Assembly (NCBI RefSeq): GCF_004769665.1 | Contig: NZ_RQGG01000005.1 | Span: 16,295 to 80,294, forward strand | Source: Leptospira kemamanensis | Lineage (GTDB): Bacteria; Spirochaetota; Leptospiria; Leptospirales; Leptospiraceae | Direction of reading: 5' to 3' | DNA length: 64,000 nucleotides | Part shown: piece after piece, positions 53,135 to 63,034 of the stretch | Numbering within the stretch: the first letter of the stretch is position 1 | Layout: the number at the start of each line of letters is the position of its first letter | Position numbers and translations under genes: made by a program | Notes under the pieces: model-generated | What the model saw: only the letters and a program-made list of their open reading frames with translations | Told to the model about the DNA's origin: nothing | Database searches by the model: none

Positions 53135-53269
53135 TGGAAAATGAGTTTATTTCCTGGAAATGGTAAAAAAACAGGAAAAATGGTGAAATTCCTGTCTGAT
53201 TTTAGTTGTGGATTTCCCGGTTCGATAATAGAACCATGTGGGAAAGAGTCCCGCAGTAAGGAATGATTC

Positions 53270-53962
53270 GTGGCGAAACCGTTTGTAGAATTAGAAGCAC
53301 AAATTCCCGATTTAGTAAAGTCAAAATCGAAGATCGTCGTCCGTTCCTCACGGATGAATCGCCAACTCGAACAATATGTATTAGGCCTCATCACAAATAT
53401 CCTAAACGAAGTGGGACAATCCCAATTTGTAGAAATGCTTTATACCATCTCCAAAGAACTGACCATCAACGGAATCAAAGCCAACCAAAAACGAGTTTTC
53501 TTTGAAGACGAAGGTCTCGACATCACAGACGAATCCGACTATTTCAAAGGGATCAAAGAGTATTCCAAAAAGTTCTCAGAGAAAATGGCGGATGAATACG
53601 GAAAACGTTGCCTTGCTCGTGGAGTGTATGTCCAAATCAAATTCCACTACTGTTTGGATGGTCTCCTCGTGGAAGTCACAAACAATACTCCCGTCATCAA
53701 AACTGAAGAAGTGCGGATGCGCGAAAAAATGAAGAAGTCCATGGGTTATAATGATATCGCTGAATTCTATATGGACAATATGGATAACACAGAAGGCGCA
53801 GGACTTGGGATTGCCCTCATTATGATATTACTGAAAAACGAAGGGGTAGATCCGAATTTATTTCGAATCATCACTCACCCAGATCGCACAGTTGCTCGAG
53901 TGGAAATTCCATTTAACGACAATTATGTTTCCTTTCGCAGTGCAGAACTAGCAGAAATCTAA
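53270..53962 (+). CDS. HATPase-fold protein without kinase H-box
   Basis: A 230-residue cytosolic protein. An N-box-like helix ELTINGIKANQKR (N67), a G1-like VEVTNNTPVI and a G2-like EGAGLGIALIMILLKNEG are arranged as in GHKL ATPases. The usual D-x-G of G1 is N138-N-T, and no phosphoacceptor His domain is present. It could be a serine-kinase-like anti-sigma relative or a non-catalytic domain. The start is GTG at 53270 with AAGGA upstream. The 5-prime region has three mutually pairing arms (53151-53194). It stands alone. Confidence 0.75.
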   Translation: MAKPFVELEAQIPDLVKSKSKIVVRSSRMNRQLEQYVLGLITNILNEVGQSQFVEMLYTISKELTINGIKANQKRVFFEDEGLDITDESDYFKGIKEYSKKFSEKMADEYGKRCLARGVYVQIKFHYCLDGLLVEVTNNTPVIKTEEVRMREKMKKSMGYNDIAEFYMDNMDNTEGAGLGIALIMILLKNEGVDPNLFRIITHPDRTVARVEIPFNDNYVSFRSAELAEI

Positions 53963-54036
53963 TTCGTTTTTCACACTACCTTACTCACCTCAGTTTTGGA
54001 TCGACCTAGTGACTCCCCATTTTGAAACTGACGGAC

Positions 54037-54804
54037 ATGGAATTAAAAGGTGCAAACATTCTCGTCACCGGATCTGCCGGTGGACTCGGAAAGGCAATGG
54101 CTTACCGATTAGGTAAGTCGGGTGCCAATATCATTCTCTCTGACATCCAAAAAGATAAATTGGACGAAACGGTCTCCCTCTTCCAAAAAGAAGGAATCAA
54201 AACTACTGGTATTGTTGCCAATGTCGCAAAAGAAGAAGATAGCATTCGTCTGATCGAAGAAGCGGCCGCTTTCCAAGGAAGCCTTGATGTCGCCATTTTG
54301 AATGCAGGGATCTTAAGAGACGGACTTCTCATTCGTGTGGACAAAGAAACTGGAAAAGTGAAAGGCAAAATGGGCCTCGACCAATGGCAATCTGTCATTG
54401 ATGTCAACTTAACCGGTGTCTTTTTAACAGGTAGAGAAGCCGCAGCTAAAATGGTGGAACAAAAAAAAGGAGTCATCATCCCGATCGCCTCCATTGCCAT
54501 GCATGGTAATTCTGGACAAACCAATTACAGTGCAGCAAAGGCTGGTGTTGCCGCTATGACTGTCACTTGGTCAAAAGAACTCGCGAAGTTCGGAATCCGT
54601 GTGGCAGGGATTGCTCCTGGATTCATTGGAACAGAAATGGTTCTAAAAGATATGAACCCAGAAGCTTTGGCAAAATGGAAGTCCATCATCCCTGTGGGAA
54701 GACTTGGAGAACCAGATGAAATTGCGTCCACTGCCGAGTTTATCATCATGAACGATCTGGTTACTGGTGTGGTATTAGAAATCTCAGGTGGAGTTCGAAT
54801 CTAA
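54037..54804 (+). CDS. FabG-like short-chain dehydrogenase
   Basis: A 255-residue SDR from ATG 54037 (TTG at 54022 is possible). NAD(P)-binding [16 protein letters not shown], catalytic Ser in [10 protein letters not shown], and YSAAKAG holding the catalytic Tyr and Lys. C-terminal [12 protein letters not shown] is typical of FabG-type 3-oxoacyl reductases. The substrate cannot be told; it is not next to other fatty acid genes. A clear terminator follows. Confidence 0.88.
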   Translation: MELKGANILVTGSAGGLGKAMAYRLGKSGANIILSDIQKDKLDETVSLFQKEGIKTTGIVANVAKEEDSIRLIEEAAAFQGSLDVAILNAGILRDGLLIRVDKETGKVKGKMGLDQWQSVIDVNLTGVFLTGREAAAKMVEQKKGVIIPIASIAMHGNSGQTNYSAAKAGVAAMTVTWSKELAKFGIRVAGIAPGFIGTEMVLKDMNPEALAKWKSIIPVGRLGEPDEIASTAEFIIMNDLVTGVVLEISGGVRI

Positions 54805-54821
54805 CTTCGATTAATGCCTAT

Positions 54822-54861
54822 TTGCCTTCTTTTTCAGCAAAGAAGGCAATTTTATTTTTTT
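54822..54861 (+). terminator. terminator after the SDR gene
   Basis: Eleven-base arms TTGCCTTCTTT/AAAGAAGGCAA around a six-base loop, followed by TTTTATTTTTTT. It is 17 bases after the stop codon and isolates the SDR gene from the ArsR gene. Confidence 0.9.
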
Positions 54862-54868
54862 CATTTAA

Positions 54869-54896
54869 TTGTCATTTTTTTGACCCAGATTAAAAT
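54869..54896 (+). promoter_or_regulatory. candidate promoter of the ArsR-type gene
   Basis: TTGTCA (54869-54874) and TAAAAT (54891-54896) at 16-base spacing, about 57 bases before the ATG. Between it and the ATG lies the inverted repeat AAGGAT/ATCCTT (54929-54934, 54944-54949), which could be an operator or could hide a ribosome binding site. Confidence 0.45.
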
Positions 54897-54953
54897 TTTC
54901 GTAGGTAATTTGGGTATCGATTCGTCATAAGGATATAACGGAAATCCTTACCG

Positions 54954-55253
54954 ATGAAAATAAAAACAGAACTTTCGAAACAACAATTGGAACAAGCGAT
55001 TAAAGGAATTCAAGGGATTGCCCACCCTATTCGTTTGCTCATCCTTTACACCTTAGCTAAAGAAGAAAAAACCGTTGGCCAACTTGTGGAACTTCTTGGC
55101 ACAAGTCAATCGGCAGCGTCTCAACACTTAAGCAAAATGAAAAACAATGGAATTTTGGAATCCAGAAAGTCTTCCAACCAAGTGTTCTATCGTTTGAAAG
55201 ATGCTAAGTTTAAAGACTTGATCCAAACCATTGTAAAAGTGTATAAAAAGTAA
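54954..55253 (+). CDS. ArsR-family winged-helix regulator
   Basis: A 99-residue winged-helix repressor: IAHPIRLLILYTLAKEEKTV, then the recognition helix SQSAASQHLSKMKNNG and the wing SSNQVFYRLKD. It has no Cys at all, so it cannot use the thiol metal sites of classic ArsR/SmtB sensors and may respond to another signal or dimer interaction. No transport or resistance gene is adjacent; hldD converges on it with 3 bases between stops. Autoregulation is suggested by a dyad just upstream. Confidence 0.88.
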   Translation: MKIKTELSKQQLEQAIKGIQGIAHPIRLLILYTLAKEEKTVGQLVELLGTSQSAASQHLSKMKNNGILESRKSSNQVFYRLKDAKFKDLIQTIVKVYKK

Positions 55254-55256
55254 ACA

Positions 55257-56228
55257 TTACTTCGCTTCTAGTTCTAAGAGGCGAACGTATTCCCTGATGG
55301 AATCCTGAAGGTTGGTAAAACCGAATGGATAACCGACACTGGTTAGTTTTGTCATGTCTGCGCAGGTATAATATTGGTATTTGCCTTTGAGAGTTTCAGG
55401 CATCTCCACATATTCAATTTGGATTTGCGCATTCATGGCTTTAAAAAGTGCAATCGCCAAGTCATTCCAAGTTTCCGCCATTCCCCGACCTACATTGTAC
55501 AAACCGTATTTTCGTTCACTTAATAGATAGATGCTTATCTTACTTGCATCTTTGACATAAAGGAAATCTCGTTTTTGTTCGCCATCTTTGTATTCGGGTT
55601 TATAGGACTTAAAGAGTTTTAATTTTCCCGTGTCTCTGATTTGTTCATACCCTTTGAGAACAAGGCTACGCATCTCGCCCTTGTGAGCTTCTCCATATCC
55701 AAATACATTGAAATATTTGAGACCAATGAGTTTGTCCGCGATTTTTGTTTTTTTGGCATACAAATCAAATAGATGTTTGGAATACCCATACATATTCAGA
55801 GGTTTTAGATTTTCAATGGGTGCTTTGTCATCATAGCCAAACTCACCTTCTCCATACGTAGCCGCACTAGAAGCATATAAAAAAGGAATGTTTTTGGCAA
55901 TCGCCAACTCAGCTATTTTTTTCGTATAATGGAAGTTATTCTGAATTAAGTAAGTTGCATCTTTTTCTGTAGTAGCAGAACAAGCACCTAAATGATAAAT
56001 TTCGGAAATCTCCGAAAGCAAAGGATGGCCCGAATCTAAAAACGATTCAAACTGATCCTTTTCATAATAGTCTGTAAAAAAATTCCTTTGGAGGTTTTTC
56101 CATTTGTCAGTTGTACCCAAATGGTCCACAACAAGAATATCGGTGTTTCCATTATGATTTAAGTCTTCGATGATTTGGGAACCAATGAGCCCCGCTCCGC
56201 CAGTCACTAACGTAAATTTTTTAGCCAT
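55257..56228 (-). CDS. hldD: ADP-glycero-manno-heptose 6-epimerase
   Basis: A 323-residue extended SDR. TLVTGGAGLIGSQIIEDL binds NADP, LGACSATTEKD matches the HldD signature, and YGYSKHLFD has the catalytic Tyr and Lys. HldD epimerises ADP-D-glycero- to ADP-L-glycero-D-manno-heptose for lipopolysaccharide core. It is monocistronic and converges on the ArsR gene. Confidence 0.92.
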   Translation of the reverse strand: MAKKFTLVTGGAGLIGSQIIEDLNHNGNTDILVVDHLGTTDKWKNLQRNFFTDYYEKDQFESFLDSGHPLLSEISEIYHLGACSATTEKDATYLIQNNFHYTKKIAELAIAKNIPFLYASSAATYGEGEFGYDDKAPIENLKPLNMYGYSKHLFDLYAKKTKIADKLIGLKYFNVFGYGEAHKGEMRSLVLKGYEQIRDTGKLKLFKSYKPEYKDGEQKRDFLYVKDASKISIYLLSERKYGLYNVGRGMAETWNDLAIALFKAMNAQIQIEYVEMPETLKGKYQYYTCADMTKLTSVGYPFGFTNLQDSIREYVRLLELEAK

Positions 56229-56328
56229 GTCTCTGATGATTCTTTTTTCCTAAGAGATTCCATCTATCAACTTTTCTTTGGGATTTTGGAAAAGAGTTTC
56301 ACAACAACTCCGTTTCGTCTGACCCCAA

Positions 56329-58101
56329 TTACAGAGAATCAATCCATTTCCCAAATCGGTTTTCCACTTGTTTCACGGTTTCTGGTAAGGCCGCGAGCAC
56401 TTCTGGGATCCAAGGTTTCATTCGGCAATCAAACACAATGGGAATTTTATAGGAGATATGATTTCGAATCGTTTCGGTTCTCGCATACACATCGGAAGCA
56501 GGTTCCATTCGAGTAAACATCGTCCAAATAAAATCGGAATCTGTTTTTACCGCATCTTCCGAGTCATCTACTAAAAACACATACGAGAAGTTTCCTAAAT
56601 CCTCTTCCAGTAAACTATCCGCCAAACGATCATTTGTTTGGAATTCTGATCCTTTCACAACAAGAACCCCTGGTAAAAATACCTTCGGGTTTTGGAATCG
56701 TTTGTCCTTGAACTTACCATTGAATTCTTTAGGAAGGTTTGGATTCAAAATCGGTTTTGTTGGATCCGAAATTCCCATCCACAAAAGTTTACTCCCTTTA
56801 TTCACGGTTCCACTTGTATAGTCGAGTGTGTCTTGGCTGATATTGCTAAAGATAAAAAAATCAGTTCTTGGATCACATCGTTCTGTAATGACCCGAAATG
56901 TTTCGGAAAAGTTTTTTAAGTTCACTTTCTCATTGGTCACAAGTAAACACTTTGTCAGAGAAAGTTGCCCTTCTCCTAAAATGCGAAGAGCTCCCATAAA
57001 GGCTTCGCGGAAATACCGTTCTTTCACAATGGCCGCAGCCAGTGAATGAACTCCCGATTCTTCATAGGCCCAAACACCAAGGACTTGAGGCATGACCAGG
57101 GGAAACATCGGCGATAACAAGTCTTGTAAAAACTCGGCTATGTAATGGTCTTCTTGTGGAGGCCGACCAACTACTGTTGCGGCCCAAATGGCATCCTTTC
57201 TATGAAGGATATGAGAGAGATCTAAATAAGGATAGTCGTGTAACAAAGAATAGTATCCGTAATGGTCTCCAAAAGGACCCTCTGGTCTTCGTAACTTAGG
57301 TGGGATGGAACCAATGAGGGCAAAATCGGCATCTGCTACGATTGGGTATGGCGATACCGATTTGTCTTTTTTCATCCGGAGTTTTTCTCCCATGAGAAAG
57401 GAAGCAAACACAAGTTCTGGAATTTCTTCTGGAAGAGGTGCCACAGCTGCAATGGTTAACGCAGGAGGACCACCAATGTACACATGGGCTGGAAGTGCTT
57501 TGTTTTCTTTTTCAGCTTCATAATAATGAAACCCACCTCCTCTATGAATTTGTATGTGCATCCCAACTGTTTTTTCACCAAACAACTGCACACGATACAT
57601 TCCTAAATTCCCATTGCCCGAATGAGGATGTTGTGTATACACCAATGGTAAGGTCACAAAGGGACCACCATCTTTTGGCCAAGACACAAGCCCTGGAAGT
57701 TCTTCCACGCGGGCTACCTGCCCGCCAAGGATCGGAGCCCGACGAACTTGTTTCAAACCCACTTGGAAGGGAAGCAGTGCGAGGGATTTTTCCTTCCAAA
57801 GTTTGGAGAATGTTGGGGGAAATATTTCTTTGGCAAGTTTGGCAAGTCTTGCGATCGTTTGGACAGGTTTTTCGCCAAAAGCCAAATGGATTCGTTTTTC
57901 AGATCCATAGAGATTGGTGGCCACTGGGAATTTTGTCCCTTTGACATTCGTAAAGAGAAGTGCTGGGCCTTTTTTGGCAACCACTCGCCTCTGGATTTCC
58001 GCAAGCTCCAAATAAGGGTCAACTGGGTCGGAAATGACATGGAGTTCTCCCTCCCTCTGCAAAAGTTTTACAAAATCATTCGTAGATCGTAGTGATGCCA
58101 T
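56329..58101 (-). CDS. UbiD-family decarboxylase
   Basis: A 590-residue UbiD-type enzyme using prenylated FMN. MASLRSTNDFVKLLQREGEL, HIQIHRGGGFHYY, and PEGPFGDHYGYY with the catalytic Glu/Arg region are present. The protein is longer than typical UbiD (about 490), as in the menaquinone-pathway subgroup. In Leptospira the likely role is in menaquinone synthesis, but the substrate is not proven by the sequence. The partner UbiX is not in the window. Confidence 0.88.
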   Translation of the reverse strand: MASLRSTNDFVKLLQREGELHVISDPVDPYLELAEIQRRVVAKKGPALLFTNVKGTKFPVATNLYGSEKRIHLAFGEKPVQTIARLAKLAKEIFPPTFSKLWKEKSLALLPFQVGLKQVRRAPILGGQVARVEELPGLVSWPKDGGPFVTLPLVYTQHPHSGNGNLGMYRVQLFGEKTVGMHIQIHRGGGFHYYEAEKENKALPAHVYIGGPPALTIAAVAPLPEEIPELVFASFLMGEKLRMKKDKSVSPYPIVADADFALIGSIPPKLRRPEGPFGDHYGYYSLLHDYPYLDLSHILHRKDAIWAATVVGRPPQEDHYIAEFLQDLLSPMFPLVMPQVLGVWAYEESGVHSLAAAIVKERYFREAFMGALRILGEGQLSLTKCLLVTNEKVNLKNFSETFRVITERCDPRTDFFIFSNISQDTLDYTSGTVNKGSKLLWMGISDPTKPILNPNLPKEFNGKFKDKRFQNPKVFLPGVLVVKGSEFQTNDRLADSLLEEDLGNFSYVFLVDDSEDAVKTDSDFIWTMFTRMEPASDVYARTETIRNHISYKIPIVFDCRMKPWIPEVLAALPETVKQVENRFGKWIDSL

Positions 58102-58154
58102 AAAAAGGAATAGACGGCTCCTTGTTTTCTTAGACGCTTAAGGGCATAAATTCT

Positions 58155-59696
58155 ATGTCCCAAGAACCAAATACTTCACAACCCATCATTACCGATATCA
58201 AAAGAATCGCTGTCTGCGGTGGCTCCCTTGGCAGGGAACGAAGATCCTTTGTACGAGGACAAGTGGTCGATGTAGGAATCACTGACCTCATGAAGGCAGA
58301 AGGACTCTGGGACCTCATGACGGGTCTATTCAAAGGCGACGAAACCAAAATCACACCCTTTCTTGACTTCTCTCTCGCTCCCGTCAGAAAACCCGTTTTA
58401 AAATTAGAAGTTTTTGATCATTTGGGAAAAACCATTTATACATCAGGAAAAATCAAAGCAGATGAAGATGGATTTTTCTCCTGTGAAATCCGAGACAAAC
58501 TGCCCATTGGCTTTCATGATTTCCAAGTCATTTTAGAAGGCTTGGATAGCTTTCGCCAATATTCCAAAGACCTAGCTCATTTGAATGCCACAGAAAACTC
58601 AATCCTCGGTAGAACCACCATCGTCGGCAAAGGAAAACTTAGAATTTTACCAGAAGACTACCAAGGGATTGTGGTCACTTCCGATATTGATCAAACCTAC
58701 CTTGCCACAGACATTCACTCAGGAAAAGGAAAGTTCTCTGCTCTTTTTGAAACACCTAACCAAAAACAGGCGCTTCCGGGAATGCCAGAATTGTACAGGG
58801 AGCTAAGGCTTGCAACGGAGAACTCTCCCCTTGCCTTTATCTCAGCAAGCCCTCATTTTTTCAGAAGGACCATGCTTGCCACCATCGCAAAAGACAATAT
58901 CCAAATTGAATCCTTACATTTAAAATATTTGGAAGGTACGATTAAGGGAGTTTTTGATAAAGTCATCGATACCATTTTTAATCCTCTTGAATTTTTTCAA
59001 AATGGATTCAAACCTGCTTGGTCTCGTACAAAAAAGTTCTTAGGAGCCTCTTACCAAAGTCTCTTTGACCAAATGTCTTACAAACTTTCCATTCTTTTGT
59101 ATGACCGAATTTATTTGCCTACCCAAGCCAAAGAAATTTTACTCGGAGATAATACCGAATCCGATTATATGATCTTTACTGTCTACCAATTGATTTGTAT
59201 GGGTAAAATCACTGGAGACTCCTTAGAAGAATACTTATACAAATTGAACTTTTTAGGAAGAGATGCGATCACAAGAGATGCAGCGAAAAAAATTCGTCTG
59301 TATGCGGAAGAAATTCTACGAATCCACGGACCCAAAAATCCAGTGGTTTTAACCATCATTAACAGAACCAGTCACGGTCCAAGTGAAGCCGATATGATCC
59401 AAAAAGTAAAGGAAGCTTTACCTGAAGGCATGTATGAATCGGAATTTGGCAAAAAACAGGCGTTTTACGGGACAGAAGGTGCCATGGGAATGGCATTGTT
59501 ATTAGAACAAAATGGATTTTTAGATACCAACCAAATCCTCTCGGTAATTGCAGGTATGATTGGAAAAGTTTTGGAAGGAAAATTGGTGGATGAGGCCTTT
59601 TTATTGAAATGGATTGATGAATTGACTTTGCCTAAAGATGTCGAAAACACCAGACAAAAGATCAAAGAAAGTTTATCTTCTGCGTTTACCAATTAA
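58155..59696 (+). CDS. App1-like (DUF2183) phosphatidate phosphatase-type protein
   Basis: A 513-residue protein. The HAD-like DUF2183 motif I is SDIDQTYLATD (D177, D179, T181), motif II FISASP and motif IV LLGDNTESDYM, as in yeast App1 phosphatidate phosphatase. The N-terminus holds a beta-rich domain that may bind lipid or membrane. The last 120 residues (from about 390) look like a separate helical region. Substrate is inferred only from the family. It is divergent from ubiD. Confidence 0.8.
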   Translation: MSQEPNTSQPIITDIKRIAVCGGSLGRERRSFVRGQVVDVGITDLMKAEGLWDLMTGLFKGDETKITPFLDFSLAPVRKPVLKLEVFDHLGKTIYTSGKIKADEDGFFSCEIRDKLPIGFHDFQVILEGLDSFRQYSKDLAHLNATENSILGRTTIVGKGKLRILPEDYQGIVVTSDIDQTYLATDIHSGKGKFSALFETPNQKQALPGMPELYRELRLATENSPLAFISASPHFFRRTMLATIAKDNIQIESLHLKYLEGTIKGVFDKVIDTIFNPLEFFQNGFKPAWSRTKKFLGASYQSLFDQMSYKLSILLYDRIYLPTQAKEILLGDNTESDYMIFTVYQLICMGKITGDSLEEYLYKLNFLGRDAITRDAAKKIRLYAEEILRIHGPKNPVVLTIINRTSHGPSEADMIQKVKEALPEGMYESEFGKKQAFYGTEGAMGMALLLEQNGFLDTNQILSVIAGMIGKVLEGKLVDEAFLLKWIDELTLPKDVENTRQKIKESLSSAFTN

Positions 59697-59705
59697 AAGA
59701 AACTA

Positions 59706-59729
59706 GGTCACTTTCTTTTGAGAGTGACC
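59706..59729 (+). terminator. convergent terminator-like hairpin
   Basis: Ten-base arms GGTCACTTTC/GAGAGTGACC (one G-T pair) with a four-base loop TTTT, ten bases after the App1-like stop and before the convergent glycosyltransferase stop at 59748. The T tract is poor on both strands, so termination strength is uncertain. Confidence 0.55.
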
Positions 59730-59747
59730 ATTTCCATTTGTGATGCA

Positions 59748-60776
59748 TTAAGAACTTTTTTTACCACGACTGCGTGAGGTAATTCCCTGGTTATCTTTCT
59801 TAACTCCACCTTCCATAAACTCAATCACATAGAGTGGTCGACCTTTTGATTCTTCAAATATGCGAGCAACATATTCCCCCAAAATTCCAATGGAGATGAG
59901 AATCGATCCACCGATCAAACAAATTAAGGTGACGATGGTTGCCCAACCCGGATTGTAAACGATTGGCATTTGTAAAATAAAATGTTGGAACGCACGGTAA
60001 AGAGCATAAATTCCCACACAAAAACCGATGAGTGCGACGACAATCCCAAGTCCCAAACTGAAACGAAGTGGTAAGGGTGAAAATGAAACCGCTGCATTCA
60101 TTGCCAATTTGAGCATTTTTTGTAAGGGGTATTTGGTTTCACCAGCGACACGAGGGTCCCGATTGTAATACACAGGGATTTGTGGAAACCCAATCCAGGC
60201 ATTCATACCCCGTAAAAACCGGTGATTTTCTCGGAGTCCATTCAATGCATCCAAACAACGTCTGGAGATCAAACGGAAGTCTCCTGAATCCAGAGGTAAA
60301 TCTTTATGCACCAGGATTTTCATAAGGCGGTAAAATGCCCAAGCAGTGATCTTTTTAAAAAACGATTCTCCGGAACGAGCGAGTCTTTGGCCATAGACGA
60401 CATCGTATCCTTCCTTGTAACGTTCGATCATCTCGAGTATCACTTCTGGTGGATCTTGTAAATCCGCATCCATAATGACAACAGCGTCCCCTCGGGCATG
60501 ATCCATTCCTGCCGTAACAGCAATTTGGTGTCCGAAGTTTCTGGCAAGGGAAATCACCCGAACTTGTTTGTCTTCTTTGGCCCATTCCATAAGCCCAAGG
60601 ATGGTACGATCCGAACTTCCATCATTGACTAAAATGATTTCGGTATTCACATTCAATTTGGGAATGGTTTCCCTCAGTCTTTGTTTTAGGTAATCTAAAA
60701 CTTCTTCCTCATTATAACAAGGAATGATGAGAGAGAGAAGATTTGGCTTTTTTCTAGGGACAAGATAATAATGCAT
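59748..60776 (-). CDS. DPM/GtrB-type glycosyltransferase family 2
   Basis: A 342-residue GT2 enzyme. Nucleotide-sugar site SLIIPCYNEEEVL, VNDGSSDRT, metal motif MDADLQDPPE, and GDFRLISRR. Two membrane helices near residues 240-320 fit enzymes that load a sugar onto polyprenyl phosphate (GtrB/ArnC-like). It may supply a lipid-linked sugar to the GT-C-like membrane proteins nearby (inference). The reading frame is 111 bases downstream of the membrane protein gene on the same strand. Confidence 0.9.
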   Translation of the reverse strand: MHYYLVPRKKPNLLSLIIPCYNEEEVLDYLKQRLRETIPKLNVNTEIILVNDGSSDRTILGLMEWAKEDKQVRVISLARNFGHQIAVTAGMDHARGDAVVIMDADLQDPPEVILEMIERYKEGYDVVYGQRLARSGESFFKKITAWAFYRLMKILVHKDLPLDSGDFRLISRRCLDALNGLRENHRFLRGMNAWIGFPQIPVYYNRDPRVAGETKYPLQKMLKLAMNAAVSFSPLPLRFSLGLGIVVALIGFCVGIYALYRAFQHFILQMPIVYNPGWATIVTLICLIGGSILISIGILGEYVARIFEESKGRPLYVIEFMEGGVKKDNQGITSRSRGKKSS

Positions 60777-60887
60777 AGATTAAAGGATCAGTTCCATACT
60801 TTGTTACTAGGAAAGGAAGACAATTGAATTCTAAAATTCGAGTAAAAAATAACGGTTCTCAAATATCAAAAAACCACTGAAAACGGA

Positions 60888-62411
60888 TCAAGGTTTGATC
60901 ACCTTGATTTTCGTATCTTGGTAATGAACTTCATTTTTCACCATTTCTAGATTGGGAAATCGTGTTTCGGAACTTTCAAAAAGGAGTAAGGTTGCATTCC
61001 TTGTATCCGACTCCGAACAATGGTATGGTTTTGGAACAAGAAATAACCATGGTTCTTGAAAACATACCTTTTTGCCATTTCGGTTTAGTCGGGATGCCAC
61101 TCCCAATACCAAATTCCCTTGAGAAAAATCTCTTTCATTCATCTCCCAATGTAAAACAAAATTCTCATCTAATCCTTGGACAAGACTCACAATCTCCTTT
61201 ACGTAAAGATTTCGTTCTTTCCCTGGCACCTTTCCAAAAGACAAGACCATCACAACCGAAAGAAGCGTTACAAAAGCAACGAAACCTAAATTCCATTTAA
61301 TGGGAATGTGTTTCCATGGCATGGATCGAATCAGTAAAAACATTTGCAATGCGATGACCGCAAAAAAATGCCAAAACAAATGAGGAACGATCGGCCCCTT
61401 CATTCGAAATAATGTAAGGAGAGTGATAAATGTATAAAGTGAAGTAAAATTTCTTAAATTTTTGGAAAAGGAATCTAAGTGTAATTTTTTCCAATAAGGA
61501 ACTAAAACAATTACCAAATAAAAACCAAGGGCATAGGGAAAATGAAACATCTGAACAAAGGTAGTATTCAAAAATCCAATGACTTCAAATGGCTTTTTAC
61601 TGCCCCCGCCTTTGAGTAAGTAACCAATTACTTTTGAAATATTCCCTGGAAAATGAACTAAAAAATCGTATAGAACTGGTAACCATACAACAACCAAAAC
61701 CAAAACGGAAATTCCTAAATGTAATTTGAATTTTTTTTGATCGGGGAAATCACCTTTCTTTTGGAATTGGTAGAGATGATACAGAAGGAATAAAATTCCG
61801 ATTCCAAACGGAACGGCACCCATAATATTCAATTGGAATATTAAAGAACCTAAGAGAAAAAATATAGGTAAAAAATTCCACTGTTTCTCAATCACTTGGA
61901 TTACTGAAATTACATATAACAAAAAAGGACAAACCATCACATACGGTGTCCAAGTCTCAAAGAAAAACGTGAATCCTAAACTATAAGTGACAAACAAAAA
62001 AGAAACAAAGAGTAAGAATCCCGAAAGGAATGACTGATAGGTCTTGGTAATTTGATATAAGGAAACTCCTAAACAAATGACATTCAAAACATAAGTTAAA
62101 AGCACATAACGAGAGTATTCCGACTCAAAAAAAACAAAAACTTTTTCCGCAAATGCCAAAAAGTAAAAATAGATCGGCCCTGGATGGTTGAACTGGAACC
62201 TAGAATAGGCGCCGTAACCCAAACTACCCTTCAAAATTTCCATGATTTGAAAATCATTGGCAGCAAGATCAGTTAAGAAGTAAAATTCACCGAAAAAACC
62301 TTGTAAGTTGACTAAGTAAAAAACACTGCTGATTATGAGGAAAAAAAATAGGATCTGAAATCCCACATCACTTACTAAATTGATCCATTTTTTCTGATTT
62401 AAAAAACTCAA
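60888..62411 (-). CDS. multi-pass membrane protein, possible GT-C glycosyltransferase
   Basis: A 507-residue protein with about eleven membrane helices. After the first helix comes a loop with LTDLAANDFQIMEI and then AYSRFQFNHPGPIYFYFLA. An acidic first loop and a polytopic body are features of GT-C sugar transferases using polyprenyl-phosphate sugars. I do not recognise the exact family. It precedes the GT2 gene on the same strand, so a shared role in surface glycan decoration is plausible. Confidence 0.65.
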   Translation of the reverse strand: MSFLNQKKWINLVSDVGFQILFFFLIISSVFYLVNLQGFFGEFYFLTDLAANDFQIMEILKGSLGYGAYSRFQFNHPGPIYFYFLAFAEKVFVFFESEYSRYVLLTYVLNVICLGVSLYQITKTYQSFLSGFLLFVSFLFVTYSLGFTFFFETWTPYVMVCPFLLYVISVIQVIEKQWNFLPIFFLLGSLIFQLNIMGAVPFGIGILFLLYHLYQFQKKGDFPDQKKFKLHLGISVLVLVVVWLPVLYDFLVHFPGNISKVIGYLLKGGGSKKPFEVIGFLNTTFVQMFHFPYALGFYLVIVLVPYWKKLHLDSFSKNLRNFTSLYTFITLLTLFRMKGPIVPHLFWHFFAVIALQMFLLIRSMPWKHIPIKWNLGFVAFVTLLSVVMVLSFGKVPGKERNLYVKEIVSLVQGLDENFVLHWEMNERDFSQGNLVLGVASRLNRNGKKVCFQEPWLFLVPKPYHCSESDTRNATLLLFESSETRFPNLEMVKNEVHYQDTKIKVIKP

Positions 62412-62584
62412 TTTTCTATTTCCTTGGTTTGCTTTGTCGATTTGAGAAGGGATCTATCATACACTTAAAATATAGATTCTTCCTCTAATCAAAATATAAT
62501 CAATTCAATCAGCATTTCAAAGGTATAAAAACCTTGTCAATTTAGAAAACTCAATTTAAACTGACAAAGAAATACTTCAGAACT

Positions 62585-63034
62585 ATGACTAAATCCTTGA
62601 GATCGATTTTTCTAAACGTATTTATCGCAAGCTTAATTCTATTAACCATATTAACATGGAGCAACGCATTCAAAGAAATACGCACAGCTAAAAAGAATGC
62701 AAACGCAATGAAACAATTTGCAGCTGGATTTCCTCATCTTTTTTATCCAAATTATTTCTTCGATATTAACAATCTTGCCGAAGAACATAGAATTAAGTTT
62801 GGCTCAGAAGAATTGTATTATAACGATGCTCAAAACTTTCATTCCGATGTTCTACAAATGGCCACTGCTCCCACAAAAATTTACCCGTTGGAAATTGCTA
62901 AAAATAGCAAAATTCATGTCATTTCACCAAAAGAAGAATTCAAAAGCGAGATCACAAAACCTAAAAATTTAATGAAATGCGAAGAGATTGTAAAAGGTGA
63001 ATTTTTTCTACTCAGCAAATGTGCGACATTATGA
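62585..63034 (+). CDS. small membrane-anchored protein of unknown function
   Basis: A 149-residue protein I do not recognise. One N-terminal hydrophobic helix (SIFLNVFIASLILLTILTW) is followed by a soluble part with few features; two Cys (in LMKCEE and LLSKCATL) lie near the end and could form a disulfide. Its stop overlaps the next ATG as ATGA, so it belongs to an operon with the large membrane protein. No clear ribosome binding site. Base composition is more AT-rich than the genes before it. Confidence 0.6.
   Translation: MTKSLRSIFLNVFIASLILLTILTWSNAFKEIRTAKKNANAMKQFAAGFPHLFYPNYFFDINNLAEEHRIKFGSEELYYNDAQNFHSDVLQMATAPTKIYPLEIAKNSKIHVISPKEEFKSEITKPKNLMKCEEIVKGEFFLLSKCATL

Noticed and set aside
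60884..60906. GATCAA/TTGATC hairpin over the stop of the large membrane protein gene
   Set aside because: Only six base pairs and a three-base loop with no T run; probably chance.
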